A stretch of DNA of 64,000 nt. Origin: an uncultured Jannaschia sp. GTDB lineage: Bacteria; Pseudomonadota; Alphaproteobacteria; Rhodobacterales; Rhodobacteraceae. The notes under the pieces are model-generated. The model was not told where the DNA came from. It was given only the letters and a program-made list of their open reading frames with translations, and did not search any database. Shown here in pieces: positions 56,030 to 64,000 of the stretch (positions are counted from its first letter, which is position 1; each line of letters begins with the position of its first letter). The DNA lies in NCBI RefSeq assembly GCF_947494055.1, contig NZ_CANLTR010000010.1, positions 61,377 to 125,376 on the forward strand. Direction: 5' to 3'. Made by a program: the position numbers and the translations under genes.

Positions 56030-57027
56030 GTTGTCTCTCCGGTGAGGTCGGTGGCGGGCGCGGCGTCGCCGAGGGCGACGAGGAAGACGTCGCCGTCCCA
56101 GCTTGCCGCGAGGCGTTCTGCCGCCTGCCACGAGCGCAGGCCCGTGCGGCAGCAGAGCACGGCGCGCTGGCCGTCGGCGGGGCGGGGTCCGTCCGGCCCG
56201 AAGGCGGTGACGGGCAGGCGGCGTGCGGCGGGTCGCACCAGCGGCGCTTCCTCCTCGGCGCGAAGATCCACGAGGAAGTCGTCCTCGGCGATCTCGGATG
56301 GCGCGAGGAAGCGCGGCTGGCGATCAGGCTCGGGCGCGCCGTCGAAGCGGAAGCCGCCGAAGCGAAAGCCGCGGGCGTCGAAGGTCACGAGCTGGCCCAG
56401 CGGGGAGGGGTCGATACCGGCGAGAAGGGCCATCGCCATCTGCGCCTGTACCGCGCCGACGATGCCCACGACCGGGCCCAGAACGCCGTCCTCGGCGCAG
56501 GAGCCCAGACGTTGCGGCAAGTCGGGGAACACGGCCCGCAGGCTCGGCGCACCGCCGCAGAAGGCGCCGCAATAGCCGTCGAGCCCGATCACCGAGGCGC
56601 TGATCAACGGGCGGGCGGAGGCGTGGCAGGTGTCGGATAGGACGTAGCTCGCCGCGAAGCTGTCGGCGCAGTCGAGGACGAGGTCGGTGTCCGCGGAGAG
56701 GGTGTCGACGTTGGCGGGGTCGAGCGCGGCCGTGACCGCCTCGACCGCACAATCGGCGTTCAGCGCGGCGATGTCGGCGGCGGCGGCTTCCGCCTTGAAA
56801 CGCCCAATATCGGATACGCGGAACAGCGTCTGGCGATGCAGGTTCGACACCTCCACCCGGTCGGGATCGACGAGGCGGATGCGTCCGACGCCCGCCCCTC
56901 CGAGATATTGCAGCACGGGCGCCGCGAGCCCGCCCGCGCCGACGACGAGCACATGGGCGCCGCGCAGTCGGTCCTGCCCCGCCGACCCCAGTTCGGCCAC
57001 CGCAACTTGGCGAGCGTAGCGGCTCAT
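56014..57027 (-). CDS. thiF: ThiF adenylyltransferase with C-terminal rhodanese domain
   Basis: 337 residues. MoeB/ThiF domain: [40 protein letters not shown] (ATP loop), [15 protein letters not shown]. From about 250 on a rhodanese-like domain: [11 protein letters not shown] and the persulfide loop [13 protein letters not shown]. It adenylates the ThiS C-terminus; the rhodanese part could supply sulfur. Usual metal-binding CxxC pairs of ThiF are not evident. Confidence 0.9.
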   Translation of the reverse strand: MSRYARQVAVAELGSAGQDRLRGAHVLVVGAGGLAAPVLQYLGGAGVGRIRLVDPDRVEVSNLHRQTLFRVSDIGRFKAEAAAADIAALNADCAVEAVTAALDPANVDTLSADTDLVLDCADSFAASYVLSDTCHASARPLISASVIGLDGYCGAFCGGAPSLRAVFPDLPQRLGSCAEDGVLGPVVGIVGAVQAQMAMALLAGIDPSPLGQLVTFDARGFRFGGFRFDGAPEPDRQPRFLAPSEIAEDDFLVDLRAEEEAPLVRPAARRLPVTAFGPDGPRPADGQRAVLCCRTGLRSWQAAERLAASWDGDVFLVALGDAAPATDLTGETTCTPD

Positions 57028-57620
57028 CGCGTCGCCTCGATCCATTGCCGGACGCGCCCCTCGGGATCGTCGTTCAGGGTGATGTCGGTGACGGCGGAGA
57101 CAATGTCGGCCCCGGCCGCGAAGGCGCCCGCCGCGCGCTCGACATTCATTCCGCCGATCGCGACGAGGGGCACTTCGCCGACCAGCCGCTTCCACTCGGT
57201 CACGCGGTCGAGACCCTGCTGCTCCCATTTCATCTTCTTGAGGATCGTCGGATAGACCGGCCCGAGCGCCACGTAATCGGGCGCGAGCGCGAGCGCGCGG
57301 TTGAGCTCGGCATGGTCGTGCGTGCTGATGCCGAGCTTCAGCCCGGCCCGGCGGATCGCGGGGATGTCGGCCTCGTCGAGATCCTCCTGGCCCAGATGCA
57401 CCCAGTCGCAGTCCGTCTCGATGGCGATGCGCCAATGGTCGTTGACGACAAGCACCGCGTCGTGACGGCCGCAAAGGTCGCGCGCGCGCGTGATGTCGCG
57501 GCGCAGGTCGGCGTCGGGGGCATCCTTGATGCGGAGCTGCACCAGCTTCATACCGAGCGGCAGCGTGCGGTCGAGCCAGTCCGGACCGTCGAAGATCGGA
57601 TAGAAACGGTCCAGGCTCAT
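57024..57620 (-). CDS. thiE: thiamin-phosphate synthase
   Basis: 198 residues, full length. [55 protein letters not shown], then [17 protein letters not shown] and [20 protein letters not shown]. It joins HMP-PP to the thiazole phosphate. ATGA overlaps with thiG and thiF. Confidence 0.94.
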   Translation of the reverse strand: MSLDRFYPIFDGPDWLDRTLPLGMKLVQLRIKDAPDADLRRDITRARDLCGRHDAVLVVNDHWRIAIETDCDWVHLGQEDLDEADIPAIRRAGLKLGISTHDHAELNRALALAPDYVALGPVYPTILKKMKWEQQGLDRVTEWKRLVGEVPLVAIGGMNVERAAGAFAAGADIVSAVTDITLNDDPEGRVRQWIEATR

Positions 57621-58387
57621 TCGAGGAACGCCCGCCCGATCACCGGTGTCGAGGGCGCGGCCATGTCGCGCGGCTCCATCGGGTCGGCCTCGTAGGCGAG
57701 CCGCCCGGCCTCCACCGCGCGGGCGAAGCCCTCGGCCATCGCCGCCGGATCGCCCGCCTTCGCGACCGCCGTGTTCAGAAGCACAGCGTCGAACCCCATC
57801 TCCATCGCCATCGCCGCCTGGCTGGGCAGGCCGAGACCCGCATCGACCACCATCGGAACGTCGGGAAACTGCGCGCGGAGTGTCCGAAGCCCATAGATGT
57901 TGGTAAGCCCCAGCCCTGTCCCGATCGGCGCACCCCAGGGCATCAGCACCTCGCAGCCCGCCTCCAGCAACCGGTCGGCCAGCACCACGTCTTCGGTCGT
58001 GTAGGGGAAGACTTCGAAGCCCTCCCCGACAAGAATGCGCGCGGCCTCCACCAGTCCGAACGGGTCGGGCTGGAGCGTATCAGCATGGCCGATCACCTCG
58101 AGCTTGATCCAGGGTGTGTCGAAGAGCTCGCGCGCCATCTGCGCCGTCGTGACAGCCTCACGGACCGAATGACAGCTCGCCGTGTTTGGGAGGACGCGGA
58201 CGCCGAGCTCGCGCACGAGGTCCCAGAACGCGGTACCGGCCCGCTCGCCCCCCGACTCGCGACGGACGGAGACGGTGGCGATGCCCGCGCCGGAGCGGCG
58301 GAACGCATCGGCAAGCACGGCGGGCGACGGGTATTGCGCCGTGCCCAGCATCAGGCGGGAGGCGATCCCGGTTCCGTAGATCTCCAT
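57617..58387 (-). CDS. thiG: thiazole synthase
   Basis: 256 residues. The Schiff-base Lys is in [30 protein letters not shown] and [20 protein letters not shown] are the phosphate-binding ends. Makes the thiazole ring from DXP, the ThiO product and ThiS thiocarboxylate. Starts one base after thiS ends. Confidence 0.95.
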   Translation of the reverse strand: MEIYGTGIASRLMLGTAQYPSPAVLADAFRRSGAGIATVSVRRESGGERAGTAFWDLVRELGVRVLPNTASCHSVREAVTTAQMARELFDTPWIKLEVIGHADTLQPDPFGLVEAARILVGEGFEVFPYTTEDVVLADRLLEAGCEVLMPWGAPIGTGLGLTNIYGLRTLRAQFPDVPMVVDAGLGLPSQAAMAMEMGFDAVLLNTAVAKAGDPAAMAEGFARAVEAGRLAYEADPMEPRDMAAPSTPVIGRAFLE

Positions 58388-58388
58388 C

Positions 58389-58583
58389 TCAGCCCCCCTG
58401 CCGCGGCGCGACGATCTCGATCCGGTCGCCGGGCGACAGCGTCACGCCGCGTGCCGTCGCGGGCACGAAGGTCTCGTTCACCGCCGTGGCGACCTTCGCC
58501 TCGCCGTAGCCGAGCTCTTCGAGGATCGCGGCGAGCGTTTGCCCGCGCGCTTCGATCTCTTCGCCGTTAATTCTGATCTTCAT
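58389..58583 (-). CDS. thiS: sulfur carrier protein ThiS
   Basis: 64 residues with a ubiquitin-like fold: [31 protein letters not shown], and the essential C-terminal Gly-Gly (RQGG). ThiF adenylates this end and sulfur is loaded there. The start overlaps the end of thiO by 17 bases. Confidence 0.95.
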   Translation of the reverse strand: MKIRINGEEIEARGQTLAAILEELGYGEAKVATAVNETFVPATARGVTLSPGDRIEIVAPRQGG

Positions 58584-59547
58584 GCATCAACTCCGGTTTG
58601 GTGCCGTCGCAGGCCGCTTCCGCCGCCATCCGTGCCAGCGCGGGCGCGAGGAGGAAGCCGTGGCGGAACAGCCCGTTGACGTGGATCGTCTCGCCCATCC
58701 GCTGCAGGCGGGGCAGGTTGTCGGGAAAGGCCGGGCGGGCATCGACGCCGATCTCGACAAGCTCCGCCTCCCCGAAGGCCGGGTGCAGCGCATAGGCCGC
58801 CGAGAGCAGTTCGAGGATGGAGCGGACGCGCCGCACCCGGTCGCAGCTCTCGATCTGCGTCGCGCCCAGCATGAACAGACCGTCCCCGCGCGGAACCACG
58901 TAGAGCGGATAGCGCGGATGCAGCAGGCGCACCGGGCGGGTCAGACGGATGTCGGGCGCGCGCAGCACCGCCATCTCTCCCTTCACGCCGCGCAGATCCC
59001 GCAGGACGTCGCGCGCGGCGAGTCCGCGGCAATCGAAGGTCGGCCCGTCGTCCGCGCGCGCCTCTTCGGCCACGAAATCCACGCCTGCACGTTCCAGCCG
59101 ATCGCGCAGATGCGCGAGCGCCGCGCGCGGGTCGAGATGCGCCTCCGCCAGAAAATGCAGGGCCTGGTCGAAGCGGCCCGCGAGCTCCGGTTCCAGCGCC
59201 GCCAGCCTGTCGGCGTCGAGCCGGTCGTGGCCTTCCGTGCGGCGCGCGAAACGGTCGAGCTCCCGCCGGTCGCGGCCAAGCGTCACGACGATCGTGCCCC
59301 GACGGACGACCTCCACCCCCTTACTTTCCCACCAGGCGGCGGCCTCCTGTCCCAGCCGGACAACGGGCGCCTCCGCCGTCTCGCCCTCGTAGAACGGCGC
59401 GAGCATTCCCCCGGCCCACCAGGAGCAGCCATGCGGCCCCGGCTGGGGCGCGGGGTCGAAGACCGTGACCGCGACGCCCCGGGCCGAGAGCTCCGCGGCC
59501 ACGCAGAGCCCGGCCACGCCGGCCCCGAGGATGCGCGCCTGTCTCAC
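58567..59547 (-). CDS. thiO: glycine oxidase ThiO
   Basis: 326 residues. FAD-binding ILGAGVAGLCVAAELSARG at the N-terminus, GCSWWAGGMLAPFYEGE, then VPRGDGLFMLGATQIES and the C-terminal VNGLFRHGFLLAPALARMAA. It makes dehydroglycine for ThiG. The start is a GTG that overlaps the thiD stop (GTGA). Confidence 0.92.
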   Translation of the reverse strand: MRQARILGAGVAGLCVAAELSARGVAVTVFDPAPQPGPHGCSWWAGGMLAPFYEGETAEAPVVRLGQEAAAWWESKGVEVVRRGTIVVTLGRDRRELDRFARRTEGHDRLDADRLAALEPELAGRFDQALHFLAEAHLDPRAALAHLRDRLERAGVDFVAEEARADDGPTFDCRGLAARDVLRDLRGVKGEMAVLRAPDIRLTRPVRLLHPRYPLYVVPRGDGLFMLGATQIESCDRVRRVRSILELLSAAYALHPAFGEAELVEIGVDARPAFPDNLPRLQRMGETIHVNGLFRHGFLLAPALARMAAEAACDGTKPELMHEDQN

Positions 59548-60344
59548 GGCCAGATCCCGTGGAAATGGTGAACCGGCCCGTGGCCGCTGCCGATCCCGAG
59601 TCCGTCCGCCGCGGCGATCGCGTCGTGGAGCCAGGCCTGGGCGGCCCGCACTGCCGCCTCGGCCTCGGCGCCCTTCGCGAGCTCGGCCGCGATAGCCGAG
59701 GAGAAGGTGCAACCGGTGCCGTGGGTGTTGCGCGTCGCGAGCCGCGGCTGCGGCATGGCTACGGCGCCAGACCGCGTCACCAGGATGTCGGTACAGCGCG
59801 GTCCCTCGGCATGGCCGCCCTTCATCACCACCGCCCGCGCCCCGAGATCGAGAAGCGCGCGGCCCTGCGCCTCCGCCTCCGCCGCATCGCGCGCCTCCGC
59901 CCGGCCCAGCAGGCGCGCGGCTTCGGGCAGGTTCGGGGTCAGCACGTCGGCGCGGGGCAGGAGCCTTTCGGCCAACACGGCCTCCGCCTCCTGCGCGAGA
60001 AGCGCGTCGCCGGATTTCGCTACCATCACCGGATCGAGCACGACCGGGCCATCGTAGCCGTCGAGCGCCGTGGCTACCGCGTCTATGATCTCCGGCGAGG
60101 CGAGCATGCCGATCTTGATCGCGCGGGGCGGGATGTCCGTCAGGACGGCGTCGATCTGCGCGGCGACGAGCACGGGCGACACCGTCTCGACGGCGAAGAC
60201 CCCGCGCGTGTTCTGCGCGGTGATCGCGGTGATCGCGCTCGTGCCGAAGACGCCGCGCGCCGAGAACGTCTTGAGGTCGGCCTGGATTCCGGCCCCGCCC
60301 CCGCTGTCGGAGCCCGCGATGGTGAGTGCGGATGGATGTCGCAT
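59544..60344 (-). CDS. thiD: hydroxymethylpyrimidine (phosphate) kinase
   Basis: 266 residues from the ATG at 60344, behind [26 protein letters not shown] opens the ribokinase-like fold; [24 protein letters not shown] and the catalytic [20 protein letters not shown] follow. It phosphorylates HMP and HMP-P. First gene after the TPP riboswitch. Confidence 0.94.
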   Translation of the reverse strand: MRHPSALTIAGSDSGGGAGIQADLKTFSARGVFGTSAITAITAQNTRGVFAVETVSPVLVAAQIDAVLTDIPPRAIKIGMLASPEIIDAVATALDGYDGPVVLDPVMVAKSGDALLAQEAEAVLAERLLPRADVLTPNLPEAARLLGRAEARDAAEAEAQGRALLDLGARAVVMKGGHAEGPRCTDILVTRSGAVAMPQPRLATRNTHGTGCTFSSAIAAELAKGAEAEAAVRAAQAWLHDAIAAADGLGIGSGHGPVHHFHGIWP

Positions 60345-60410
60345 CGTCGCTTCCTCCCCGACGACGGGGCGGAAGAAGACATACGAAGGCCGAGCCCGCG
60401 CCATGTCGAT

Positions 60411-60492
60411 CTCCGTTCCCTACGCCGGCATTGCCCGGATCAGGTTCGATGGGTCGGCTCACGCCTCTCAGCCCGGATGGACACCCCAACGG
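60411..60492 (-). ncRNA. TPP riboswitch (THI element)
   Basis: On the minus strand the conserved blocks appear in order: GGGGTGTCC, GGGCTGAGAGGC, GACCC, then CGAACCTGATCCGGGCAATG and CCGGCGTAGGGAACGGA. These match the THI-box helices, including CUGAGA and ACCUGAUC. It ends about 65 nt before the thiD ATG and should lower thi expression when TPP is plentiful. Confidence 0.95.
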
Positions 60493-61247
60493 ATATTAAC
60501 GATCGTAGCAGCCGGTCGACGGGCCGACAACCAGTACCTTACGAGGCCGGCCCTCGCTCATGACGGCTGCAGTTTGGCCGAAAGATGGAGCCACCGGCAG
60601 ACACTGGGGTGATCCAGAAAGGGAAATTTCCGTACGTATTTGTCGCTGCAGTTGGTTCCCGGACACTGCACGTCGGCACTTTACGTGTCGTACCCGCTCC
60701 GAGTGAGCGACATTTCTTTGCTCTTCGGAACTCGGGACCAATCTCGATCGAGGTCATAGCGATTTGGCCGCACCCGATAGTGGGGCGGCAAGGTCAGCTT
60801 GCATCATTCCGGCGCCAAGGCGGTCGTGATGACGGCCCGAGATTTCCTGTCGGTCCAATCACCTCGAACGAACCTCCACCGAGAGACCCTGCGAATTAGG
60901 ATAGTCGCGAAGTCGCAAGCATCGCTCCAACTGTTTCGATTGGAGCGATACTCTGACTGCAAGGAAAGGGGTTCTGGACCGTTGCCGGTGGCGCGTATCG
61001 ATCACGAGGCCCCGGAAGGTTTGTCTTCGGCAATGCCGGCGTGCCGTCTGGAGGCTTCGGCGAGATCAAGGCGATCATGCAGGGTTGCAAGCATCGTGCC
61101 GGTTGGCCAGCCGCCGCCTCTCCATCTCTTTCCCGCCGATCGAATCAGTCGGGATGATCCGATCGGGATCGCTCGCGACGAGCACGCGGTCGCGGTTCAA
61201 TCGGCAGATTTGGCCGGGGCCCGGTCATTGCCGTGCACCGGCCCTCT
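60493..61247. other. intergenic, no gene recognised
   Basis: Contains the thi promoter at its left end. Short open frames on both strands show no known family or good start. A perfect 10-bp inverted repeat is at 60921-60949 (listed separately). Confidence 0.35.
60921..60949. repeat. 10-bp perfect inverted repeat
   Basis: ATCGCTCCAA and TTGGAGCGAT are separated by 9 bases. There is no following T run, so a simple terminator is unlikely. It may be an operator or the stem of an unannotated RNA. Confidence 0.5.
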
Positions 61248-62447
61248 TCAGCGCCGACGACGCAGGATGGCAAGGCATCCCAGGCCTGCGACGAGCAACG
61301 GCAATCCGGCCGGGAGGGGCACCGGCGCCGGGGCGGCTGTTAGCGCAAGAACCTGTCCGGCGTTTGGCGAAAGGCCGTTCACGGCGACATAGAACGTGCC
61401 GTCCGGTCCGACGGCGAGGCCCGTCGGGCTCTCGAGACCATCGAAGAGGAGCGAGCGCGTTCCATCCGCGAAGACCTCGTAGAGCGCGCCGGTCGTTCCG
61501 GGGTTCAGAAGCGAGTCGCTGTCGGTCTCCAACGCGAAGAGCGCGCCGTCGAGGCCGAACGCGACGTCGATCAGGTTTGTGAAACCTTCCGCGATTGTCC
61601 CGAGGCTGCCATCCGGTGCGAGTCCGAGCACGTTCGCTGTACCCTCCGGGAACGGGAAGCCGGTCAGGAGGGCGACGGCCACCGTTCCGTCCGTGCCCGT
61701 CGCGATCCCGGTGGGAACCGCCTGATAGACCGGCGGCCCGAAGGGCAGCGGGTTCGGCGCGGGGGGGATGAAAGCGATCGGATCGACCGCGCCGTCCGCA
61801 CCGACGGCTAGGAGGTCGTTGCCGCCCGCATCGCTGACGATCAGCCCGCCCGGACCCGTGGTCAGGCTGAACGGGTTGCTGTTGGCCTCGTCGTCCTGCC
61901 CGCCGTCGAGTTCCAGGCTCGCGAAGTCGGCGAACGCGGTCACGTTTCCGTCGTCCACACGCCCGACCTGACCGAGCAATGCGGCCGAGGGATGTGCGGC
62001 GGCCAGGCCACTCCGCTGATTGGGATCGCCTCCGAAGCCGAAAACGGCGTGGAGGGCATCATCGTGGAACGCGACGTCGTGGACGCCCGTCGCCCCGAAC
62101 CCGCCTTCCGCCGCCAGCGAGGGCAAATCCGCCGCGACGATTTCCTGCGTGCCGTTTCGGACGCGCGTGATCGACCCCGTGCTTCCGTATGACATCGTCG
62201 TGCCGTCGCCACCGACGATCGATGCGCCGTCGCCGCCCGACCCGGCTTGGGCGACGTAGAGCCAACCGTCGGCGCCGACGGTCATGCCGCGCGGATTGGC
62301 CAGATTGTCGAGAACGATATCGCTTATCGAGAGGGTCGCGGCAGAGGCCGAACCGCCGATCCCGATCAGCAAGGATGCCACGACACTCGTCATGGCGAAC
62401 GGACGCGAGAACCCGCAGCGTCCTTCGAAAAACACCTGCACCAGCAC
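61248..62447 (-). CDS. ScyD/ScyE-like protein with VPLPA-CTERM sorting signal
   Basis: 399 residues from a GTG at 62447, preceded by GAGGAAA. N-terminal signal peptide with a long n-region (about 36 residues, GGSASAA). Beta-propeller-type repeats such as NPRGMTVGADGWLYVAQAG and PTGIATGTDGTVAVALL, as in the ScyD/ScyE family. C-terminus: VPLPAGLPLLVAGLGCLAI then RRRR, a VPLPA-CTERM signal for exosortase-dependent export. It should end up at the cell surface. No exosortase gene is in the window. Confidence 0.88.
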   Translation of the reverse strand: MLVQVFFEGRCGFSRPFAMTSVVASLLIGIGGSASAATLSISDIVLDNLANPRGMTVGADGWLYVAQAGSGGDGASIVGGDGTTMSYGSTGSITRVRNGTQEIVAADLPSLAAEGGFGATGVHDVAFHDDALHAVFGFGGDPNQRSGLAAAHPSAALLGQVGRVDDGNVTAFADFASLELDGGQDDEANSNPFSLTTGPGGLIVSDAGGNDLLAVGADGAVDPIAFIPPAPNPLPFGPPVYQAVPTGIATGTDGTVAVALLTGFPFPEGTANVLGLAPDGSLGTIAEGFTNLIDVAFGLDGALFALETDSDSLLNPGTTGALYEVFADGTRSLLFDGLESPTGLAVGPDGTFYVAVNGLSPNAGQVLALTAAPAPVPLPAGLPLLVAGLGCLAILRRRR

Positions 62448-62675
62448 TTGAACTTTCCTCCAGATGATCGGCTCGGCATCGAGCCTGTCGGAAGGAAAGC
62501 ATGCGGCACGAGGCGCGCATAGAACCTAATTCCCGGCCTTCGATGCGGCTGGCTAATTCTTCGCTCCGATGCGCTGGAAGCCGCTCATCCAGCCAAAGCA
62601 GGACCAAGCACGCGTCCTGACGGCGATGTTGCGCAAAGCAGCCTCGGGGGTGACTTCTCCCTTTTCCGCCTTTCT

Positions 62676-63663
62676 TTAGCGGATGGCTTTGATCTCGGCT
62701 CGTCCGAGGGCCGAGAAGCGGTTCATGTTGGCGATGCGGATCTGGATTTCGGCAGTTTGGCGGTCGGGATCTTACGACATGATCCTCTCGCCGAAGAGCT
62801 TCAGGCAGTTCATCCACTGGCCGGCCGGGCATTGCGCAGTAATGTCCCTAGAGGCTTTGCCTCGACCCGACTTCGGACGTGGTCGCCTGCTAACTTCTTT
62901 CAAAGCGCTCTCCTCAGATGCCGGGTTGCCGGTAGGATCTCGTTTCGCGCGGTGGCAGCGGGGCAGTATTTTTTCCAGTCACGGCCATTGCGACGGATCG
63001 GCAATATAGCATCAGCGCCTCGATCGATGATGGCGCAATGGCAGCGGCGCGTATCGTAAGCGCCAATCCGCGGTGACCTGCCGATCGTCACTTGCTGCGG
63101 GATCTGCCCCAGCAGCTCCGGCAGCAGCGGGCTGTCGCATTGGCGGCTCGAGGTGAACTCGACCGCGCGCATGTCCCCGGAGCCTGCGTCCACGGCAATA
63201 TGAACCTTCCGTCATTGTCTCCGGCGTGTCGGGCCATGCTTGCGTGCCAACCACTCGCCATTCCCTCGGAACTCGATACCGGTGCTGTCTACTGCCCGAG
63301 AGGGGATGAGCAGGTTCAGCGGCTGACCCGATGTGTGATACGGGACCTGCGCCGGGATCCATGCCTGCCGGCGGTACAGCGTCGAATAGTCCGGAACCGG
63401 CCAGTCGAGCCCGGTCATCTGGATCAGGCTCTCGACTAGTCCAACTGTCTGGCGAAGCGGAAGACCGAAGAGCACTTTCAGCGTCCGGCAGTCTGGATAG
63501 AGGCATCCGAAGAGGTTTCACGCCGTCCCTGCTTGCCGGACTTCTCCGCGTGCCAGAGCATTTCGGGATCGGGCCAGACCGACAGCGAGCCGCGCTTGCG
63601 CAGCGCCGCATTGTAGGCAGACCAGTTCATCGTGCGATAGTGGATCTGGGGAGGCTTTGGCAT
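62676..63663 (-). pseudogene. broken IS903-like transposase
   Basis: The same protein as at 1392-2324 can be read in pieces. Damage, compared with that copy: a 1-nt deletion near 63490, a TGG to TGA change near 63210, a 15-nt insertion near 63290 that keeps frame, a net 41-nt insertion at about 62814-62858 that contains the 44-bp element, and an internal TAA near 62778. Certainly inactive. Confidence 0.85.
62811..62854. repeat. 44-bp palindromic element, copy 2 (in the IS903-like transposase)
   Basis: The ungapped match to 287-330 is 35/44. The intact IS903-like copy at 1392-2324 lacks it: there GTCGAGGC runs almost directly into the ATGAACTGCC codons, while here 41 nt more intervene. GGG-A-CATT pairs with AATG-CCC. 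The minus strand reads RDITAQCPAGQWM in frame with the downstream part. Confidence 0.8.
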
Positions 63664-63811
63664 GCCCAGACCCATTGTCAGGAATCGCTCAGTGAATCCC
63701 CCTCAGCGAGATGTGCAACAACGCCCATTCCGACGAGGAAGCGCTGAGCGAACGTTACCAAAAGCGTCAATGACGACAGGAATTGAGGACAGCAGCCACC
63801 ACACAGGAGAA

Positions 63812-63993
63812 ACCCCGCGAGGCGGGCGGCCTACACGGGGTGCAGAAGGACGGGAATCCTTCAGAAACTCTCGAGCTACAACGAGTTTCTAGCACCCCCC
63901 AAAGCGCAGACAAGAGAAAACGCACCGGTAGTGCCCCGGCTGGTGGTGTAGGAGGCCGCGCGCGGAGCCCTCGGTGTAGCGTAGCGCGCGGCC
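63812..63993. other. stem-loop-rich segment at the window edge
   Basis: Consecutive perfect stems: ACCCCG/CGGGGT (63812-63841, with an inner AGGC/GCCT), GAAGGA/TCCTTC (63845-63862), AGAAACTC/GAGTTTCT (63863-63890) and a 10-bp GGCCGCGCGC/GCGCGCGGCC (63954-63993). No open frame is convincing. It may be part of a structured RNA, for example the 5' part of a group II intron, continuing outside the window. Identity not established. Confidence 0.4.
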
Positions 63994-64000
63994 GGTGGTG

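Larger units (their letters stand above)
62621..63726 (-). mobile_element. degenerate IS903-like element (IS5 family)
   Basis: The ends resemble those of the element at 1329-2377: CGATGTTGCGCAAAGCAGC near 62624-62642, and CGTTGTTGCACA on the other strand near 63712-63723. No direct repeat flanks it. Orientation is opposite to the left copy, so the two are inverted repeats about 60 kb apart. Confidence 0.75.

Noticed and set aside
63816..63893. tRNA gene in the right-edge stem-loop region
   Set aside because: The stems do not form a cloverleaf, and no anticodon arm or CCA-compatible acceptor stem is visible.

Overview
The window is about 64 kb of high-GC DNA from an alphaproteobacterium, most likely a member of the Rhodobacterales (Roseobacter/Rhodobacteraceae group). 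This is inferred from the gene content: a TAXI-type TRAP transporter, a VPLPA-CTERM surface protein, alphaproteobacterial-style inositol and galactofuranose loci, an RpiR-type inositol regulator with a GGAA-N6-TTCC box, and long operons whose genes overlap by ATGA. Nothing here tells chromosome from plasmid. No rRNA, tRNA or CRISPR array was recognised.

Layout. (1) 1-2.4 kb: a broken IS5-subgroup transposase carrying several palindromic insertions, then an intact IS903-like element with a target duplication. (2) 2.4-5.5 kb: an AT-richer accessory island with a PLD-like nuclease facing a coupled DUF262 + HEPN gene pair, a plausible defence module. (3) 5.7-8.2 kb: metallophosphatase, MbcA/Xre-like protein and AAA ATPase. 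(4) 8.6-24.4 kb: CoA-thioester catabolism. It holds a MaoC hydratase, nitronate monooxygenase-like enzyme, IclR regulator, thioesterase, two unlike acyl-CoA dehydrogenases, a FadB/FadJ-type fusion, a TAXI-TRAP importer, a DUF35 + thiolase-like pair, an ADP-forming acyl-CoA synthetase and an enoyl-CoA hydratase. The likely logic is import of an organic acid, CoA activation and beta-oxidation-like degradation; the substrate is unknown. (5) 24.8-30.1 kb: a YtfQRT-YjfF type furanose-sugar ABC transporter with a FadR-type GntR regulator, followed by relics of an arabinofuranosidase and a MalG-type permease. (6) 31.4-52.7 kb: myo-inositol catabolism. A minus-strand run of 14 closely spaced genes (iolI-like, ABC importer, iolG2, iolC, iolD, iolE, a second binding protein, iolH, iolG, a small membrane protein, iolB, another Gfo/Idh/MocA oxidoreductase) is headed by an IolR box. 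mmsA (iolA) with a divergent LysR gene lies on one side. RpiR and LacI regulators and a second isomerase/dehydrogenase pair lie on the other. (7) 53-60.5 kb: a ten-gene thiamin operon (thiD-O-S-G-E-F-Y-tenA-Z-X) under a TPP riboswitch, with no thiC in the window, which suggests the pyrimidine half is salvaged. (8) 61.2-62.4 kb: a ScyD/ScyE-like VPLPA-CTERM protein. (9) 62.6-63.7 kb: a degenerate IS903-like copy in inverted orientation to the left one, then a stem-loop-rich segment running off the window.

The most unusual signals are a 44-bp palindromic sequence, 35/44 identical without gaps, inserted in two unrelated transposase genes 62 kb apart; the DUF262-HEPN-PLD island; a thiolase-like protein without its nucleophilic Cys beside a DUF35 partner (candidate aldolase); and the stem-loop-rich right edge.
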